DNA of 29,300 bases from an uncultured Collinsella sp. (GCA_959602645.1 CAUGTZ010000030.1:1-29300); one strand, 5' to 3'. Shown: positions 21,910 to 29,300, counted from the stretch's first letter. Numbers and translations: made by a program. Notes: generated by a model from the sequence alone, not told the origin.

Positions 21910-22962
21910 TTACGCGACGGTGTAAACCCAGTCGTGCTTATCCTCGACAGCACCAGATTGGATGCCGGTCAGGGTCTCGCGGAGCTTCTTCATCACGGGG
22001 CCAATCTCGGTGTAGCCAGCCGGGAAGGTCACGGTCTCATCGGCACCATAGACCTTGTTGTCGATCTCGCCCACCGGGGAAATGACGGCAGCGGTGCCGC
22101 ACAGGCCGCACTCCACAAAGGTGCCGGCCTTGACCTCGGCCCACTCGACGGGGCGCTGGTCGACGGTTATGCCCAGGTCCTGAGCAACCTGAACGAGCGA
22201 ACGACGGGTGATGGAGGGCAAGATGGAGTCGGTGTGCGACTGCGGAACGACGAGCGTGCCGTCCTCCTTCACGAACAGAACGTTCGCGCCGCCGGTCTCC
22301 TCGACATAGGTGCGGGACTCAGAGTCGAGATACAGGTTCTCGGCATAGCCCTCGCGATGGGCCTCCATCGTGGGCTTGAGGGACATGGCGTAGTTCAGGC
22401 CAGCCTTGATGTTGCCGGTGCCGTGCGGTGCGGCGCGGTCGTACTCGGAAACGCGCAGCTTGACGGGCTTGAGGCCACCCTTAAAGTACGGACCGACCGG
22501 GGTCACGAGAATGCGGAACGTGTACTCAGGAGCGGGAGCCACGCCGATCACGTCACCAGAGCCGATCATAAACGGACGCACGTACAGGGTTGCACCGGAG
22601 CCGAAGGGCGGAACCCAGGCGGCGTTGGCAGAAACGACCTGCTTGACGGCCTCGACAAACTTGTCCTTGGGGAACGGGGGCATCTCGAGGCGCTGGGCAG
22701 AGTTATACATACGCTCAGCGTTCATGTCGGGACGGAAGCAGACGATGCTGCCGTCCTCGGCGGTGTAGGCCTTCAGGCCCTCAAAGACCTCCTGGCAGTA
22801 ATGGAAGATGCCGCCGCACTCGGAAACATGCAGGGTGTGGTCGGTGGTCAGGCCGCCCTCGTCCCACTCGCCATCCTTCCAATGAGCCTCGTAGCTGTAA
22901 TCGGTTTTCATGTAGCCAAAGCCGAGGCTACCCCAATCGATATCCTTCTTCTCGACAGTCAT
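21910..22962 (-). CDS. ilvE: Branched-chain amino acid aminotransferase
   Basis: 350-residue class IV PLP aminotransferase of the type II/eukaryote-like length. Substrates are leucine, isoleucine, valine and their 2-oxo acids, with glutamate as partner. Conserved pieces include QEVFEGLKAY, YVRPFMIGSG, the PLP-lysine segment HGTGNIKAGLNYA (Lys186) and EETGGANVLFV, then SITRRSLVQVAQDLG and CGTAAVISPVG. ATG at 22962 has AAGGAG 6 bases upstream; the longer open frame 5' of it looks non-coding. Monocistronic, with a leader of about 150 bases if the promoter given separately is right. Cytoplasmic. Confidence 0.96.
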   Translation of the reverse strand: MTVEKKDIDWGSLGFGYMKTDYSYEAHWKDGEWDEGGLTTDHTLHVSECGGIFHYCQEVFEGLKAYTAEDGSIVCFRPDMNAERMYNSAQRLEMPPFPKDKFVEAVKQVVSANAAWVPPFGSGATLYVRPFMIGSGDVIGVAPAPEYTFRILVTPVGPYFKGGLKPVKLRVSEYDRAAPHGTGNIKAGLNYAMSLKPTMEAHREGYAENLYLDSESRTYVEETGGANVLFVKEDGTLVVPQSHTDSILPSITRRSLVQVAQDLGITVDQRPVEWAEVKAGTFVECGLCGTAAVISPVGEIDNKVYGADETVTFPAGYTEIGPVMKKLRETLTGIQSGAVEDKHDWVYTVA

Positions 22963-23115
22963 ATGTCGCTCCTTACATACACAGTTGCATACTCGCGAAC
23001 CCGCACGCAAAGACCGAAGCCGACCGCGTCGCAATGTCGCACGCCCGGAGCGTAGAGCCGGACGGGACACGCGAACGGCATCAAAGCCGATGGCACGTCG
23101 ATTCGCATGCACGAG

Positions 23116-23143
23116 ATTGTACTCCCCGTACGCGTCTGATAAA
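23116..23143 (-). promoter_or_regulatory. Candidate ilvE promoter and ~147-base leader
   Basis: TTTATC (23138-23143), 16 bases, TACAAT (23116-23121) on the minus strand. I looked for a T-box (specifier loop plus conserved TGGNACCGCG) and a Leu/Ile/Val-rich leader peptide in 22963-23110 and saw neither. Confidence 0.4.
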
Positions 23144-23191
23144 ACGCTTTTCTTTAACTAAGTAAAGTATTTTCATTTGACCGAAGCAGAA

Positions 23192-23221
23192 AGGCCCGCC
23201 ACCGTAAAGGGTGACGGGCCT
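23192..23221 (-). terminator. Terminator of the DedA-family gene
   Basis: AGGCCCGTCACC pairs with GGTGGCGGGCCT (one wobble) around a 6-base loop, followed by TTTC on the minus strand, about 30 bases past the stop codon. Confidence 0.7.
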
Positions 23222-23250
23222 CAACGGCACGGTTTGCGCGCTGGCTCGAG

Positions 23251-23898
23251 CTACGCGTTCTTTTTGCCCAGCTTAGCCTTAACCAGACCGACCACGGTCG
23301 GGATGATCGACACGGCGACGATGCCGATAATCAGCAGCTCAAAGTGCTCCTGCACAAAGGGAATGCCGCCAAAGAAGTAGCCCAACAGCGTAAAGACCGT
23401 CGACCAGGTAATGCCGCCCAGCACGTTAAAGATGACAAAGTTGCGCCAGTGCATGCCGCCCATGCCGGCGATGAAAGGCACAAAGGTGCGGATAAACGGG
23501 AAGAAGCGACCCAGGAAGATGGCCAGGTGGCCCCACTTGTCCAGGAAGTCCTCGGACTTTTTGATTCGCTCGGGCGTCATGGCCTTCACCTTGCCCGAGG
23601 CGATGATCTTTTTGCCAAAGAAGTGGCCGATCATAAAGTTGCACTGATCACCCAGGATGGCCGCGGCCCATGCGGTGGCCAGCAGGGCCACGATGTTAAA
23701 GCCGCCGTTGTGGGCAAAGAAGCCCGAGGCGAACAGCAGCGAATCGCCGGGAAGGAACGGGAAGAACACCACGCCCGTCTCGATAAAGATGATCAGGAAC
23801 ACGCAGCCGTAGGCCATAAGCGGGCCGGCGGCGATCCAACTGGCGATCGCGGTGCGCGGGTCTTTGAGCAACTCGGCGATAAAATTAATGAAACCCAT
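23251..23898 (-). CDS. DedA family (VTT domain) membrane protein
   Basis: 215 residues with several membrane helices. The DedA/VTT signatures are clear: FIETGVVFFPFLPGDSLLF early, LGDQCNFMIGHFFGKK in the middle and FLGRFFPFIRTFVPFIAGMG with its conserved arginines and prolines. Members act in membrane homeostasis and some translocate undecaprenyl phosphate or other phospholipids across the membrane. Start ATG 23898 has AGAGGT 8 bases upstream; the ORF continues upstream without sense. The C-terminus ends in a basic KAKLGKKNA tail. Divergent from cysE with about 225 bases between. Confidence 0.93.
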   Translation of the reverse strand: MGFINFIAELLKDPRTAIASWIAAGPLMAYGCVFLIIFIETGVVFFPFLPGDSLLFASGFFAHNGGFNIVALLATAWAAAILGDQCNFMIGHFFGKKIIASGKVKAMTPERIKKSEDFLDKWGHLAIFLGRFFPFIRTFVPFIAGMGGMHWRNFVIFNVLGGITWSTVFTLLGYFFGGIPFVQEHFELLIIGIVAVSIIPTVVGLVKAKLGKKNA

Positions 23899-24075
23899 GA
23901 AGTAAAACCTCTCAGTTGTGGGCGCGGATACGTCCAAGTTGACCAGTATACGGTTGCGGCGCGGCAACGCACACGACCTTACAAAAGCGTGACTTCATTA
24001 CCAGCAAGTTTGCATAATTGACACCTGTCGCGCAAAGCCGAGCAAGATTGCTCTTCCTAATCCCTAGCGAATCGC

Positions 24076-24081
24076 TATACT
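24076..24081 (+). promoter_or_regulatory. Candidate -10 element for cysE
   Basis: TATACT 42 bases upstream of the GTG start; no good -35 partner. A CysR or T-box type control site was not seen. Confidence 0.35.
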
Positions 24082-24122
24082 TTATTGAATTGCATTGTCG
24101 CGGCGCTAAGGGAGGGCGGCCG

Positions 24123-24827
24123 GTGAGCTTTATCAATACCATTCGCGAGGACATCAAGACCGTCCAGGCACAGGACCCCGCCGCGCAAAACGGCCTAGTC
24201 ATCTTCCTTTCTTACCCCGGCCTGCACGCCAAGTGGAACCACGTGCCCGAGCACTGGCTGTGGGAACATGGACATCGCTCGCTCGCCCGCGTGCTCTCGC
24301 AAATCACCCGCCATATCACTGGCGTCGAGATTCATCCTGCCGCACAGATCGGCAAGCATTTCTTTATCGACCACGCCATGGGCGTTGTCATCGGCGAAAC
24401 CGCCATTGTGGGCGACAACTGCGTGCTCTATCAGGGCGTCACACTTGGCGGCACCGGCAACGAGACCGGCAAGCGCCACCCCACCCTGGGCAACAACGTC
24501 ACCGTGGGCACAGGCGCCAAGGTGCTCGGCAACATTCGCATCGGCAACAACGTCAAAATCGGCGGCAACTCGGTTGTCGTCAAAGACGTGCCCGACAACT
24601 GCACCGTCGTGGGCGTGCCCGGCCGCATTATCAAACGCAACGGCTGCCGCGTGTTCGAGGAGACCTTCGACGCCAAGCAGCATCGCGAGTACATGCCCGA
24701 CGACGCAGCCGAGCAAAGCGCCCTCAACCGCCAAGGCATCACCGAGAACGCACGACGGGTCAAAGAGCTCGAGCAAGAGGTGGCCGAGCTTAAGGCCCTC
24801 GTCGCCAAACTCGTGGACGAACGCTAA
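24123..24827 (+). CDS. cysE: Serine O-acetyltransferase
   Basis: 234 residues, first step of cysteine synthesis: acetyl-CoA plus L-serine to O-acetylserine. The N-terminal helices (1-60) end in the conserved HWLWEHGHRSLAR. A left-handed beta-helix of hexapeptide repeats (~65-165) contains IDHAMGVVIGETAIVGDNC and LYQGVTLGGTGNETGKRHPTLGN, with the Asp/His residues of the active site, then VPGRIIK. The C-terminal ~70 residues carry a charged coiled coil (RRVKELEQEVAELKALVAKL), longer than in short CysE forms and possibly for oligomerisation. Start is GTG 24123, with AGGGAGG 7 bases upstream. No cysK follows, so the partner sulfhydrylase is elsewhere. Confidence 0.94.
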   Translation: MSFINTIREDIKTVQAQDPAAQNGLVIFLSYPGLHAKWNHVPEHWLWEHGHRSLARVLSQITRHITGVEIHPAAQIGKHFFIDHAMGVVIGETAIVGDNCVLYQGVTLGGTGNETGKRHPTLGNNVTVGTGAKVLGNIRIGNNVKIGGNSVVVKDVPDNCTVVGVPGRIIKRNGCRVFEETFDAKQHREYMPDDAAEQSALNRQGITENARRVKELEQEVAELKALVAKLVDER

Positions 24828-24863
24828 AAGCGGACGGCCGCCGACAACATCGACGCCAACGCA

Positions 24864-24898
24864 AAGGCGCGCCAGGGAATCCATCCCCGGCGCGCCTT
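24864..24898 (+). terminator. Terminator of cysE
   Basis: AAGGCGCGCC and GGCGCGCCTT form a 10-bp stem, continued internally by GGGA/TCCC, followed by ATTCC on the plus strand. Confidence 0.75.
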
Positions 24899-24905
24899 AT
24901 TCCTG

Positions 24906-24936
24906 ATGTGACAAAGGGACTATTCCTTTGTCACAT
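24906..24936 (-). terminator. Hairpin at the end of the second ABC operon
   Basis: ATGTGACAAAGG and its exact complement (12 bp) around a 7-base loop. The outer base touches the stop codon of the minus-strand gene. No T-run, so the terminator call is moderate. Confidence 0.55.
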
Positions 24937-26939
24937 TATGCGAACTGGCTCAGATAGAGGTCGGCGTAGGCGCCCTCGACTGCCAGCAGCTCCTTATGCG
25001 TGCCCTGCTCGATGATATTGCCGTGATCCATGACCAGAATCAGGTCGGCATCCACGATCGTCGACAGGCGATGCGCGATCACAAAGCTTGTGCGCCCACG
25101 CATAAGTGCGTCCATGGCGCGGCCGATGGCAAGCTCGGTGCGCGTATCCACGCTCGACGTCGCCTCGTCCAGGATGAGAATCGCCGGGTTGTTGAGCAGC
25201 ACGCGTGCGATGGTTAGCAGCTGACGCTGGCCCTGGCTGATGCTTTCGGCATCGTTGGCTACACGCGTGTCGTAGCCCTGAGGCATGGTGCGCACAAAGA
25301 AGTCGACCTGGGCGGCGCGAGCGGCCGCAACAATCTCCTCGCGCGTTGCCTCGGGGCAGCCGTAGGCGATGTTCTCGGCAATCGTGCCGTCGAACAGCCA
25401 GGCGTCCTGTAGCACCATGCCAAACTGCTGCCGTAGCTCGCCGCGATCCATGAGGCGCGTATCCACACCGTCAAGCGTAATGCGGCCGCCGTCGATCTCG
25501 TAAAAGCGCATGAGCAGGTTGATGAGCGTCGTCTTGCCTGCGCCCGTGGTTCCCACCACGGCAATCTTCTGGCCCGGCTCGGCGGTAAACGACACGTCGC
25601 GCATGAGCGGCTTGTCGGGCGAATAACCAAAGCGCACGTGCTCAAAGGAGACGCGGCCCTCCACGCGACCCGGCAGCTTGGCGGCCTCGCCCGGCTGCGG
25701 ATCGGCCTCCATCTCGGGCTCGTCGAGCAGGTCGAACACACGCTCTGCGCTCGCCAGCGCACTCTGCAGCGAGTTAAAGGTAAACGACAGCTCCGTCATG
25801 GGCTCGGACGCCTCGTTGATAAACTGGAAGAACGCCTGGAACACGCCGACGGTCATATGCCCGGCAACCAGCATGCTGCAGCCCACCAGCGCGATCACGA
25901 TCTGCGCCAAACGGCCGATAAAGCGCACCGCGGGGCCGACGGCGTTAATCATAAAGTCGGCCTTGGTGCTCACGCGCGCCAGCTCCTTCGAAGCCTCGTG
26001 CACCTCGGCAGAGCTCTGGCGCTCGCGGTTAAACGCACGGATCACCAGACGGCCCGAGTAGCCCTCCTCGACCGCGCTCGTAATCTTGGACACCCACTCC
26101 TGGCGCTCGCCCGTCACATCATGCGTGCGGCGCGACACGACCTTCGTCACCAGCAGCGAAAGCGCCGTAAAGAACAAAAAAACGAGCGTGAGCGGCACGC
26201 TAAACACGAACATCACGCTCACGGCGCCCACCACGGTACCGATCGACACCAGAAGCTGCAGCAGGCCGCGTTGCATGCTCTCGGACATCTTGTCCAAGTC
26301 GTTGGTCGCACGGCTGACGACCTCGCCGGGACGATGCGCGTCAAAGTAGGCAAGCGGCAGACGGTTGAGCTTTTGTGCGATGCGGTTGCGCAGGCGCAGG
26401 TTGAGGCGCTCGGCAACGCTCGACATCAAAAAGCTCTGGAGTGCGTAGAACGAGGCGGCGGCGGTCCAGATCATAAAGTAGATAAAGATGGTCCTGCCGC
26501 AGTTCTCCCAGGTAATGCTGAAGGTAGTGTTGTTGGCAAACGCCAGCTTCATGTGCCCCCACAGCTCATCGATCACGCGGGCGCTGTAAGCCGGCGCCGC
26601 GGTGTTAAAGATGGCATAGAACACGATACTCGCGAACACGATATAGAAGCGCCAATGGTCGCCGGCGGCCTCGCTCCACAGGCGGCGCACCGTCGCCCAG
26701 ATGTCGCGGGGCGTGTCGTCCTCGTCCTCGTCATCAACGTCGCGCATGCGCTCCGCCTCGGCGCGGGCGCGCTCGTCCTCGGCGCGCTCGTTTTCCTCGT
26801 AGAGTGCCTGGCGGCGAGCCTCGCGCTCCACCGCTGCCTTGGCGTTTTCGTCCAGGTCGGGCGTGGCGCCCGTCTCCTCGACTGTCTCTGCAGCCGCGGC
26901 GTCATCGGCGATGCTCTGCTTCTTGAACTCCTCGGTCAT
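24936..26939 (-). CDS. ABC exporter half-transporter, catalytic-glutamate subunit (pair 2)
   Basis: 667 residues from ATG 26939, preferred over GTG 26948 because GGGAGGTG lies 6-7 bases before the ATG and overlaps the GTG; the start is one base past the partner's stop. An acidic, charged cytoplasmic extension (1-95, with a run VDDEDEDDTP) precedes six membrane spans. Walker A GTTGAGKT (463-470), Q512, signature ISQGQ (568-572, altered), Walker B ILILDE (588-593, catalytic Glu) and switch His623. Clearly paralogous to the 2843-4702 subunit, which lacks the long acidic extension. It pairs with the next gene upstream as an asymmetric heterodimer. The tetracycline exporters TetAB(46) and TetAB(60) have this type of two-gene heterodimer; orthology to them is untested. 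Confidence 0.92.
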   Translation of the reverse strand: MTEEFKKQSIADDAAAAETVEETGATPDLDENAKAAVEREARRQALYEENERAEDERARAEAERMRDVDDEDEDDTPRDIWATVRRLWSEAAGDHWRFYIVFASIVFYAIFNTAAPAYSARVIDELWGHMKLAFANNTTFSITWENCGRTIFIYFMIWTAAASFYALQSFLMSSVAERLNLRLRNRIAQKLNRLPLAYFDAHRPGEVVSRATNDLDKMSESMQRGLLQLLVSIGTVVGAVSVMFVFSVPLTLVFLFFTALSLLVTKVVSRRTHDVTGERQEWVSKITSAVEEGYSGRLVIRAFNRERQSSAEVHEASKELARVSTKADFMINAVGPAVRFIGRLAQIVIALVGCSMLVAGHMTVGVFQAFFQFINEASEPMTELSFTFNSLQSALASAERVFDLLDEPEMEADPQPGEAAKLPGRVEGRVSFEHVRFGYSPDKPLMRDVSFTAEPGQKIAVVGTTGAGKTTLINLLMRFYEIDGGRITLDGVDTRLMDRGELRQQFGMVLQDAWLFDGTIAENIAYGCPEATREEIVAAARAAQVDFFVRTMPQGYDTRVANDAESISQGQRQLLTIARVLLNNPAILILDEATSSVDTRTELAIGRAMDALMRGRTSFVIAHRLSTIVDADLILVMDHGNIIEQGTHKELLAVEGAYADLYLSQFA

Positions 26940-26940
26940 A

Positions 26941-28677
26941 CTACTCACCTCCCTTCATCTGCGATTCCGCGATAGCGCGGTACACCTCGCAGGTTTCCAT
27001 GAGCTCGTCGTGCGTGCCTAGACCCACGACCTCACCGTCCTTGAGCACCACAATCTGATCGGCATGCAAAATAGTCGAGATGCGCTGGGCGATGATGAGC
27101 ACCGCGGCATCGCACGTCTCGTCCTGCAGCGCATGGCGCAGTGCCGCATCGGTCTTAAAGTCCAGAGCCGAAAAACTGTCGTCGAAGATATACAGATCGG
27201 CATGCTTCATGAGTGCGCGGGCAATCGCCAGGCGTTGGCGCTGACCACCCGAGAAGTTTGTGCCGCCCTGAGCCACCGGCGTATCGAGCCCCTGGGGCTG
27301 GTCGAGCACAAAGGTGCTCTGGGCAACCTCCAGCGCATGGAGCATGTCAGCCTCGGTCGCACCCTCGTTACCAAAGCGCAGGTTGCTCGCCACCGTACCC
27401 GAGAACAGCCATGCCTTCTGCGGAACATAGGCGATACGCCCGCGGATGTCGTCTTGCGAAAGGTCGCGCAGATCGATGCCGTTCAGGCGAATGGTGCCCT
27501 TCGTGGCATCGTGGAAGCGAAGCAAGAGCTTGGCCACCGTTGACTTGCCCGAGCCCGTCGAGCCCACGATCGCGGTCGTCTGTCCACGGCGGCAGGCAAA
27601 ACTCAGGTTGCACAGGGTGTCCTCGTCGGCATCGTCAAAACGGAACGACATGTGGTCGAACACGGCCACCGCGTCGGCTCCATCTGCGGACTCGGGCGCC
27701 CCGTCGCCCAGCGCAGCCTTGCCGTCCACGATGCTCGGCTCGATTTCGAGCACCTGCTGCGCACGGTTGAGGCACGCCGCGGCGCGCGGAAGCGTCAGCA
27801 GCACCACCTGCGCCATCATCACAAAGAACAGGATCAGGATCGCGTACTCCAGCACGGCCGAGATGCTGCCGATTTGCATAGCATGGACGCCCACGCGGTT
27901 GCCGCCCACCCACAGCACCGCCACCTCGGCGATATTCATCAAAAAGAAGCTGGAGCTATCGAGACCCACAAACAGGTGGTTGACCTTGATGGCATTGGCT
28001 GCATAATCGCTAAACACCTCGTCCAGGCGCTGCTCCTCGTGGCGCTCCTTGTTAAATGCGCGGATGACGCGCACGCCCACGATGTTCTCGCGCAGCACCA
28101 CGTTCATGCGGTCGATAAAGCTCTGCAGGCGCATAAAGATCGGCGCGGCGTTGGCAACGGTAAAGACCGCCGCCACCAGCAACATCGCAACGACCACGCC
28201 CAGCAGCGTGCCCATGGCAGGATCGATAAACCAGGCAAAGATGATGCCCGCCACGGCCAAGAACGGTACCGGTAACACCAGCTGAATCGTCTGCAGGATC
28301 GCTTGCTGGATCACGTTGATGTCGTTGAGCGAGCGCGTGATCATCGAACCCGTACCAAAGCGCTCAAAGTCGCTGGCGGACAGCTCGAGCGACTTATCGT
28401 AGACGGCGTTGCGAATGTCGCAGGCCACATTGGCCGCCAGACGGGCCGAAAGATAACAGCCCAGCACCGCACCACCGCTGGCCATGCCGGTCGCGATGAG
28501 CATATACACGCCGTTGCGCAAGATGTAGTCGATATCACCCGTCGTGATACCAGTATTGACCATATTCGCCAGCATCGTAGGCACCAGCAGCGTGCCGACG
28601 TTATCTATCAGCAGTACAAACAGCGTCACCGCAATCAGCCCGCGATACGGCCTCATAAATCTCATTAAGAGTCGCAT
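26941..28677 (-). CDS. ABC exporter half-transporter, degenerate-site subunit (pair 2)
   Basis: 578 residues: six membrane spans (~12-300) and an ATPase domain with Walker A GSTGSGKS (372-379), Q420, signature FSGGQ (475-479), Walker B IFDDS (Asp500 in place of Glu) and Gln531 in place of the switch His (IAQRIS). This is the non-catalytic-site partner of the following gene and is paralogous to the 4703-6565 subunit. ATG 28677 overlaps the end of the upstream chimeric frame by 13 bases, with AAGGGG just ahead of it, so its translation is probably coupled to that frame. Its only visible promoter is the tet-type control region at 29181-29209. Confidence 0.92.
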   Translation of the reverse strand: MRLLMRFMRPYRGLIAVTLFVLLIDNVGTLLVPTMLANMVNTGITTGDIDYILRNGVYMLIATGMASGGAVLGCYLSARLAANVACDIRNAVYDKSLELSASDFERFGTGSMITRSLNDINVIQQAILQTIQLVLPVPFLAVAGIIFAWFIDPAMGTLLGVVVAMLLVAAVFTVANAAPIFMRLQSFIDRMNVVLRENIVGVRVIRAFNKERHEEQRLDEVFSDYAANAIKVNHLFVGLDSSSFFLMNIAEVAVLWVGGNRVGVHAMQIGSISAVLEYAILILFFVMMAQVVLLTLPRAAACLNRAQQVLEIEPSIVDGKAALGDGAPESADGADAVAVFDHMSFRFDDADEDTLCNLSFACRRGQTTAIVGSTGSGKSTVAKLLLRFHDATKGTIRLNGIDLRDLSQDDIRGRIAYVPQKAWLFSGTVASNLRFGNEGATEADMLHALEVAQSTFVLDQPQGLDTPVAQGGTNFSGGQRQRLAIARALMKHADLYIFDDSFSALDFKTDAALRHALQDETCDAAVLIIAQRISTILHADQIVVLKDGEVVGLGTHDELMETCEVYRAIAESQMKGGE

Positions 28678-28907
28678 GTCTCCCCTTCGCCTTTGTCGTC
28701 AGCCTCGTTCTCGGCGGCCACTTGCCGTTTAAATGCCTCGCACTCTTCGTTAAGAACATGGGAGAACTTACCGACCAAGCGCATAATCTCGCGCTGTTCC
28801 CACGGCTCGAGCGCCTCGATTGCTCCGCTGGTATATAACAGGCTCTCCGTCAAGGTCGTCTTACCTGCGTCTACATGAGCAAGAATGCCAATATTGATGA
28901 TTTTCAT
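28665..28907 (-). pseudogene. Chimera: first 30 codons of a tet ribosomal-protection gene fused in frame to a MarR-like C-terminus
   Basis: 80 residues. Residues 1-30 (MKIINIGILAHVDAGKTTLT, then ESLLYTSGAI) are the start of Tet(W)/Tet(O)/Tet(M)-type elongation-factor-like proteins, including the P-loop AHVDAGKTT. The similarity stops exactly after GAI, near base 28818. Residues 31-80 (EALEPWEQREIMRLVGKFSH, then VLNEECEAFKRQ and an acidic tail) have the host's GC-rich codons and resemble the last helix of a MarR-type regulator, a class often encoded just upstream of such exporter pairs. The real Tet proteins are about 640 residues, so no ribosome protection is possible. GGAGG lies 8 bases before the ATG. 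The frame is intact and probably translated, serving at least to couple translation to the exporter. The MarR assignment is inference from a short tail. Confidence 0.8.
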
Positions 28908-28945
28908 ATGATTGTCCTCCATACAAGGCCCAGAAGGGCGCAAAA

Positions 28946-28979
28946 ATCCCCAGCGACAAATACTTTTACCGCTGGGGAT
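28946..28979 (-). promoter_or_regulatory. Main tet-type attenuator hairpin
   Basis: On the minus strand ATCCCCAGCG and CGCTGGGGAT form a 10-bp perfect stem with a 14-base loop, followed by TTTTT, 39 bases before the tet start codon. Position and the AAAAGTATTTGTC loop match the terminator in tet(M)/tet(W) leaders as I remember them. In those genes, drug-slowed ribosomes on the leader allow read-through. A frame beginning at about 29012 passes through the hairpin into the chimera without a stop. Confidence 0.8.
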
Positions 28980-29082
28980 GATAGGTAGGACACACATGAA
29001 AACTGCGGCCAAGGCTGGCCGTTGTCTATCACGATATGAAATGAAAAGGCAAAAGTATTCTTAAATTGGGTACAAAAACCAA

Positions 29083-29099
29083 GCCCTCTCCTTGAGGAC
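29083..29099 (-). terminator. Early terminator-like hairpin in the tet-type leader
   Basis: GTCCTC and GAGGGC (one wobble) around AAGGA, then TTGGTTTTTG on the minus strand, 28 bases past the leader peptide stop. The following GTACCCAATTTAAGAATAC is also typical of tet(M)-type leaders. Confidence 0.6.
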
Positions 29100-29126
29100 G
29101 TTTGTCTTTGTTCCCATTATCAAATT

Positions 29127-29150
29127 TTATTTAAAAATACCTTGCCGCAT
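29127..29150 (-). CDS. Tet-type leader peptide MRQGIFK
   Basis: A 7-codon frame (ATG at 29150, TAA at 29127-29129) with AAGGAG 9 bases upstream. Tn916 tet(M) has, from memory, a nearly identical leader MRQGILK at the same place. Its translation presumably senses ribosome inhibition to control the hairpins downstream. Confidence 0.7.
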   Translation of the reverse strand: MRQGIFK

Positions 29151-29180
29151 ATTGATAAACTCCTTTTCTGAACTTTAATT

Positions 29181-29209
29181 ATTATATCACATCAGTTTTA
29201 GGAAAACAA
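29181..29209 (-). promoter_or_regulatory. Tet-type promoter driving the second ABC operon
   Basis: TTGTTT (29204-29209), exactly 17 bases, TATAAT (29181-29186) on the minus strand, in strongly AT-rich DNA unlike the rest of the window. It is the best sigma-70 promoter I see here. About 270 bases separate it from the chimeric frame. Confidence 0.8.
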
Positions 29210-29286
29210 GTATCTAAAAGAAATTTTTCTTCCCCTTATATGTAACCCTTGATTCTCATTTTCATTGCAACAGCCTCAGGACTCAG

Positions 29287-29300
29287 CGCAACGCGTTGCG
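29287..29300. repeat. 14-bp perfect palindrome at the window edge
   Basis: CGCAACGCGTTGCG is its own complement. It lies upstream of the AT-rich tet-type region where GC content rises again, so it may mark or lie near the edge of the imported DNA; the window ends here. Confidence 0.4.

Noticed and set aside
21832..23055. A 407-codon plus-strand frame opposite ilvE
   Set aside because: Shadow of ilvE; the minus-strand translation has complete aminotransferase motifs, this one has none.
22963..23110. T-box or amino-acid attenuator leader for ilvE
   Set aside because: No conserved T-box sequence, no specifier hairpin, and no leader peptide rich in branched-chain residues could be found.
28665..29012. 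A functional tet(W)/tet(O) resistance gene
   Set aside because: Only 30 of about 640 codons are present; all domains after the first P-loop are missing.
29221..29286. Fur-box-like sequence (ATGAAAATGAGAATCA) near the window edge
   Set aside because: Too short and degenerate a match, with no iron-related gene nearby.

Overview
The window is GC-rich Gram-positive chromosomal DNA, most likely from a gut actinobacterium of the Coriobacteriia (a Collinsella-like genome). I infer this from the GC-biased codon use, the sortase-anchored surface proteins, the SipW/TasA-type export pair, the heterodimeric ABC exporters and the many structured intergenic repeats. No rRNA or other decisive taxonomic marker is present, so the genus is a recollection-based inference.

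Layout. 1-1367 (minus): an ER-type signal peptidase (SipW-like) followed by a SipW-dependent-signal protein. 1380-2107: a gene-free, repeat-rich stretch with a C10 tract and four ~62-bp hairpin-forming direct repeats. 2170-2721 (minus): a flavodoxin-like protein. 2843-6565 (minus): a first heterodimeric ABC exporter. 6688-9300 (plus): a tandem duplication of a gene for a secreted, coiled-coil, LANTG-anchored surface protein, with promoter and terminator duplicated too. 9359-9465: a 33-bp perfect inverted repeat. 9479-9595 (minus): the SRP RNA. 9677-17443 (minus): a 2588-residue surface protein (leucine-rich repeats, beta-helix, Cna_B/SpaA/FctA-like modules, MPDTG anchor) whose fourth to tenth codons include a G9 tract. 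17444-18074: more repeat elements. 18075-19856 (minus): a TadA-glycerate kinase fusion. Then tRNA-Ser(UGA), a TetR regulator, LemA, a MITE-like element, ilvE, a DedA-family protein, a serine acetyltransferase and, at 24936-28677 (minus), a second heterodimeric ABC exporter.

The most striking part is the right end. The second ABC operon is preceded by a short chimeric reading frame. Its first 30 codons are the start of a ribosomal-protection tetracycline-resistance gene (tet(W)/tet(O)/tet(M) type). Its last 50 codons look like the C-terminus of a MarR-type regulator. Upstream of it lies a complete AT-rich tet-type control region: a TTGTTT-17-TATAAT promoter, a 7-codon leader peptide, an early terminator-like hairpin and the main attenuator hairpin. 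The sequence therefore reads as capture of a tetracycline-responsive leader by a chromosomal multidrug-type exporter operon, with simultaneous loss of its presumed local repressor. Whether the exporter confers any resistance cannot be seen from sequence.

Other points of interest are possible phase variation of the giant surface protein, an unusual enzyme fusion, and several multi-layer inverted repeats between genes that look like mobile or RNA-level elements.
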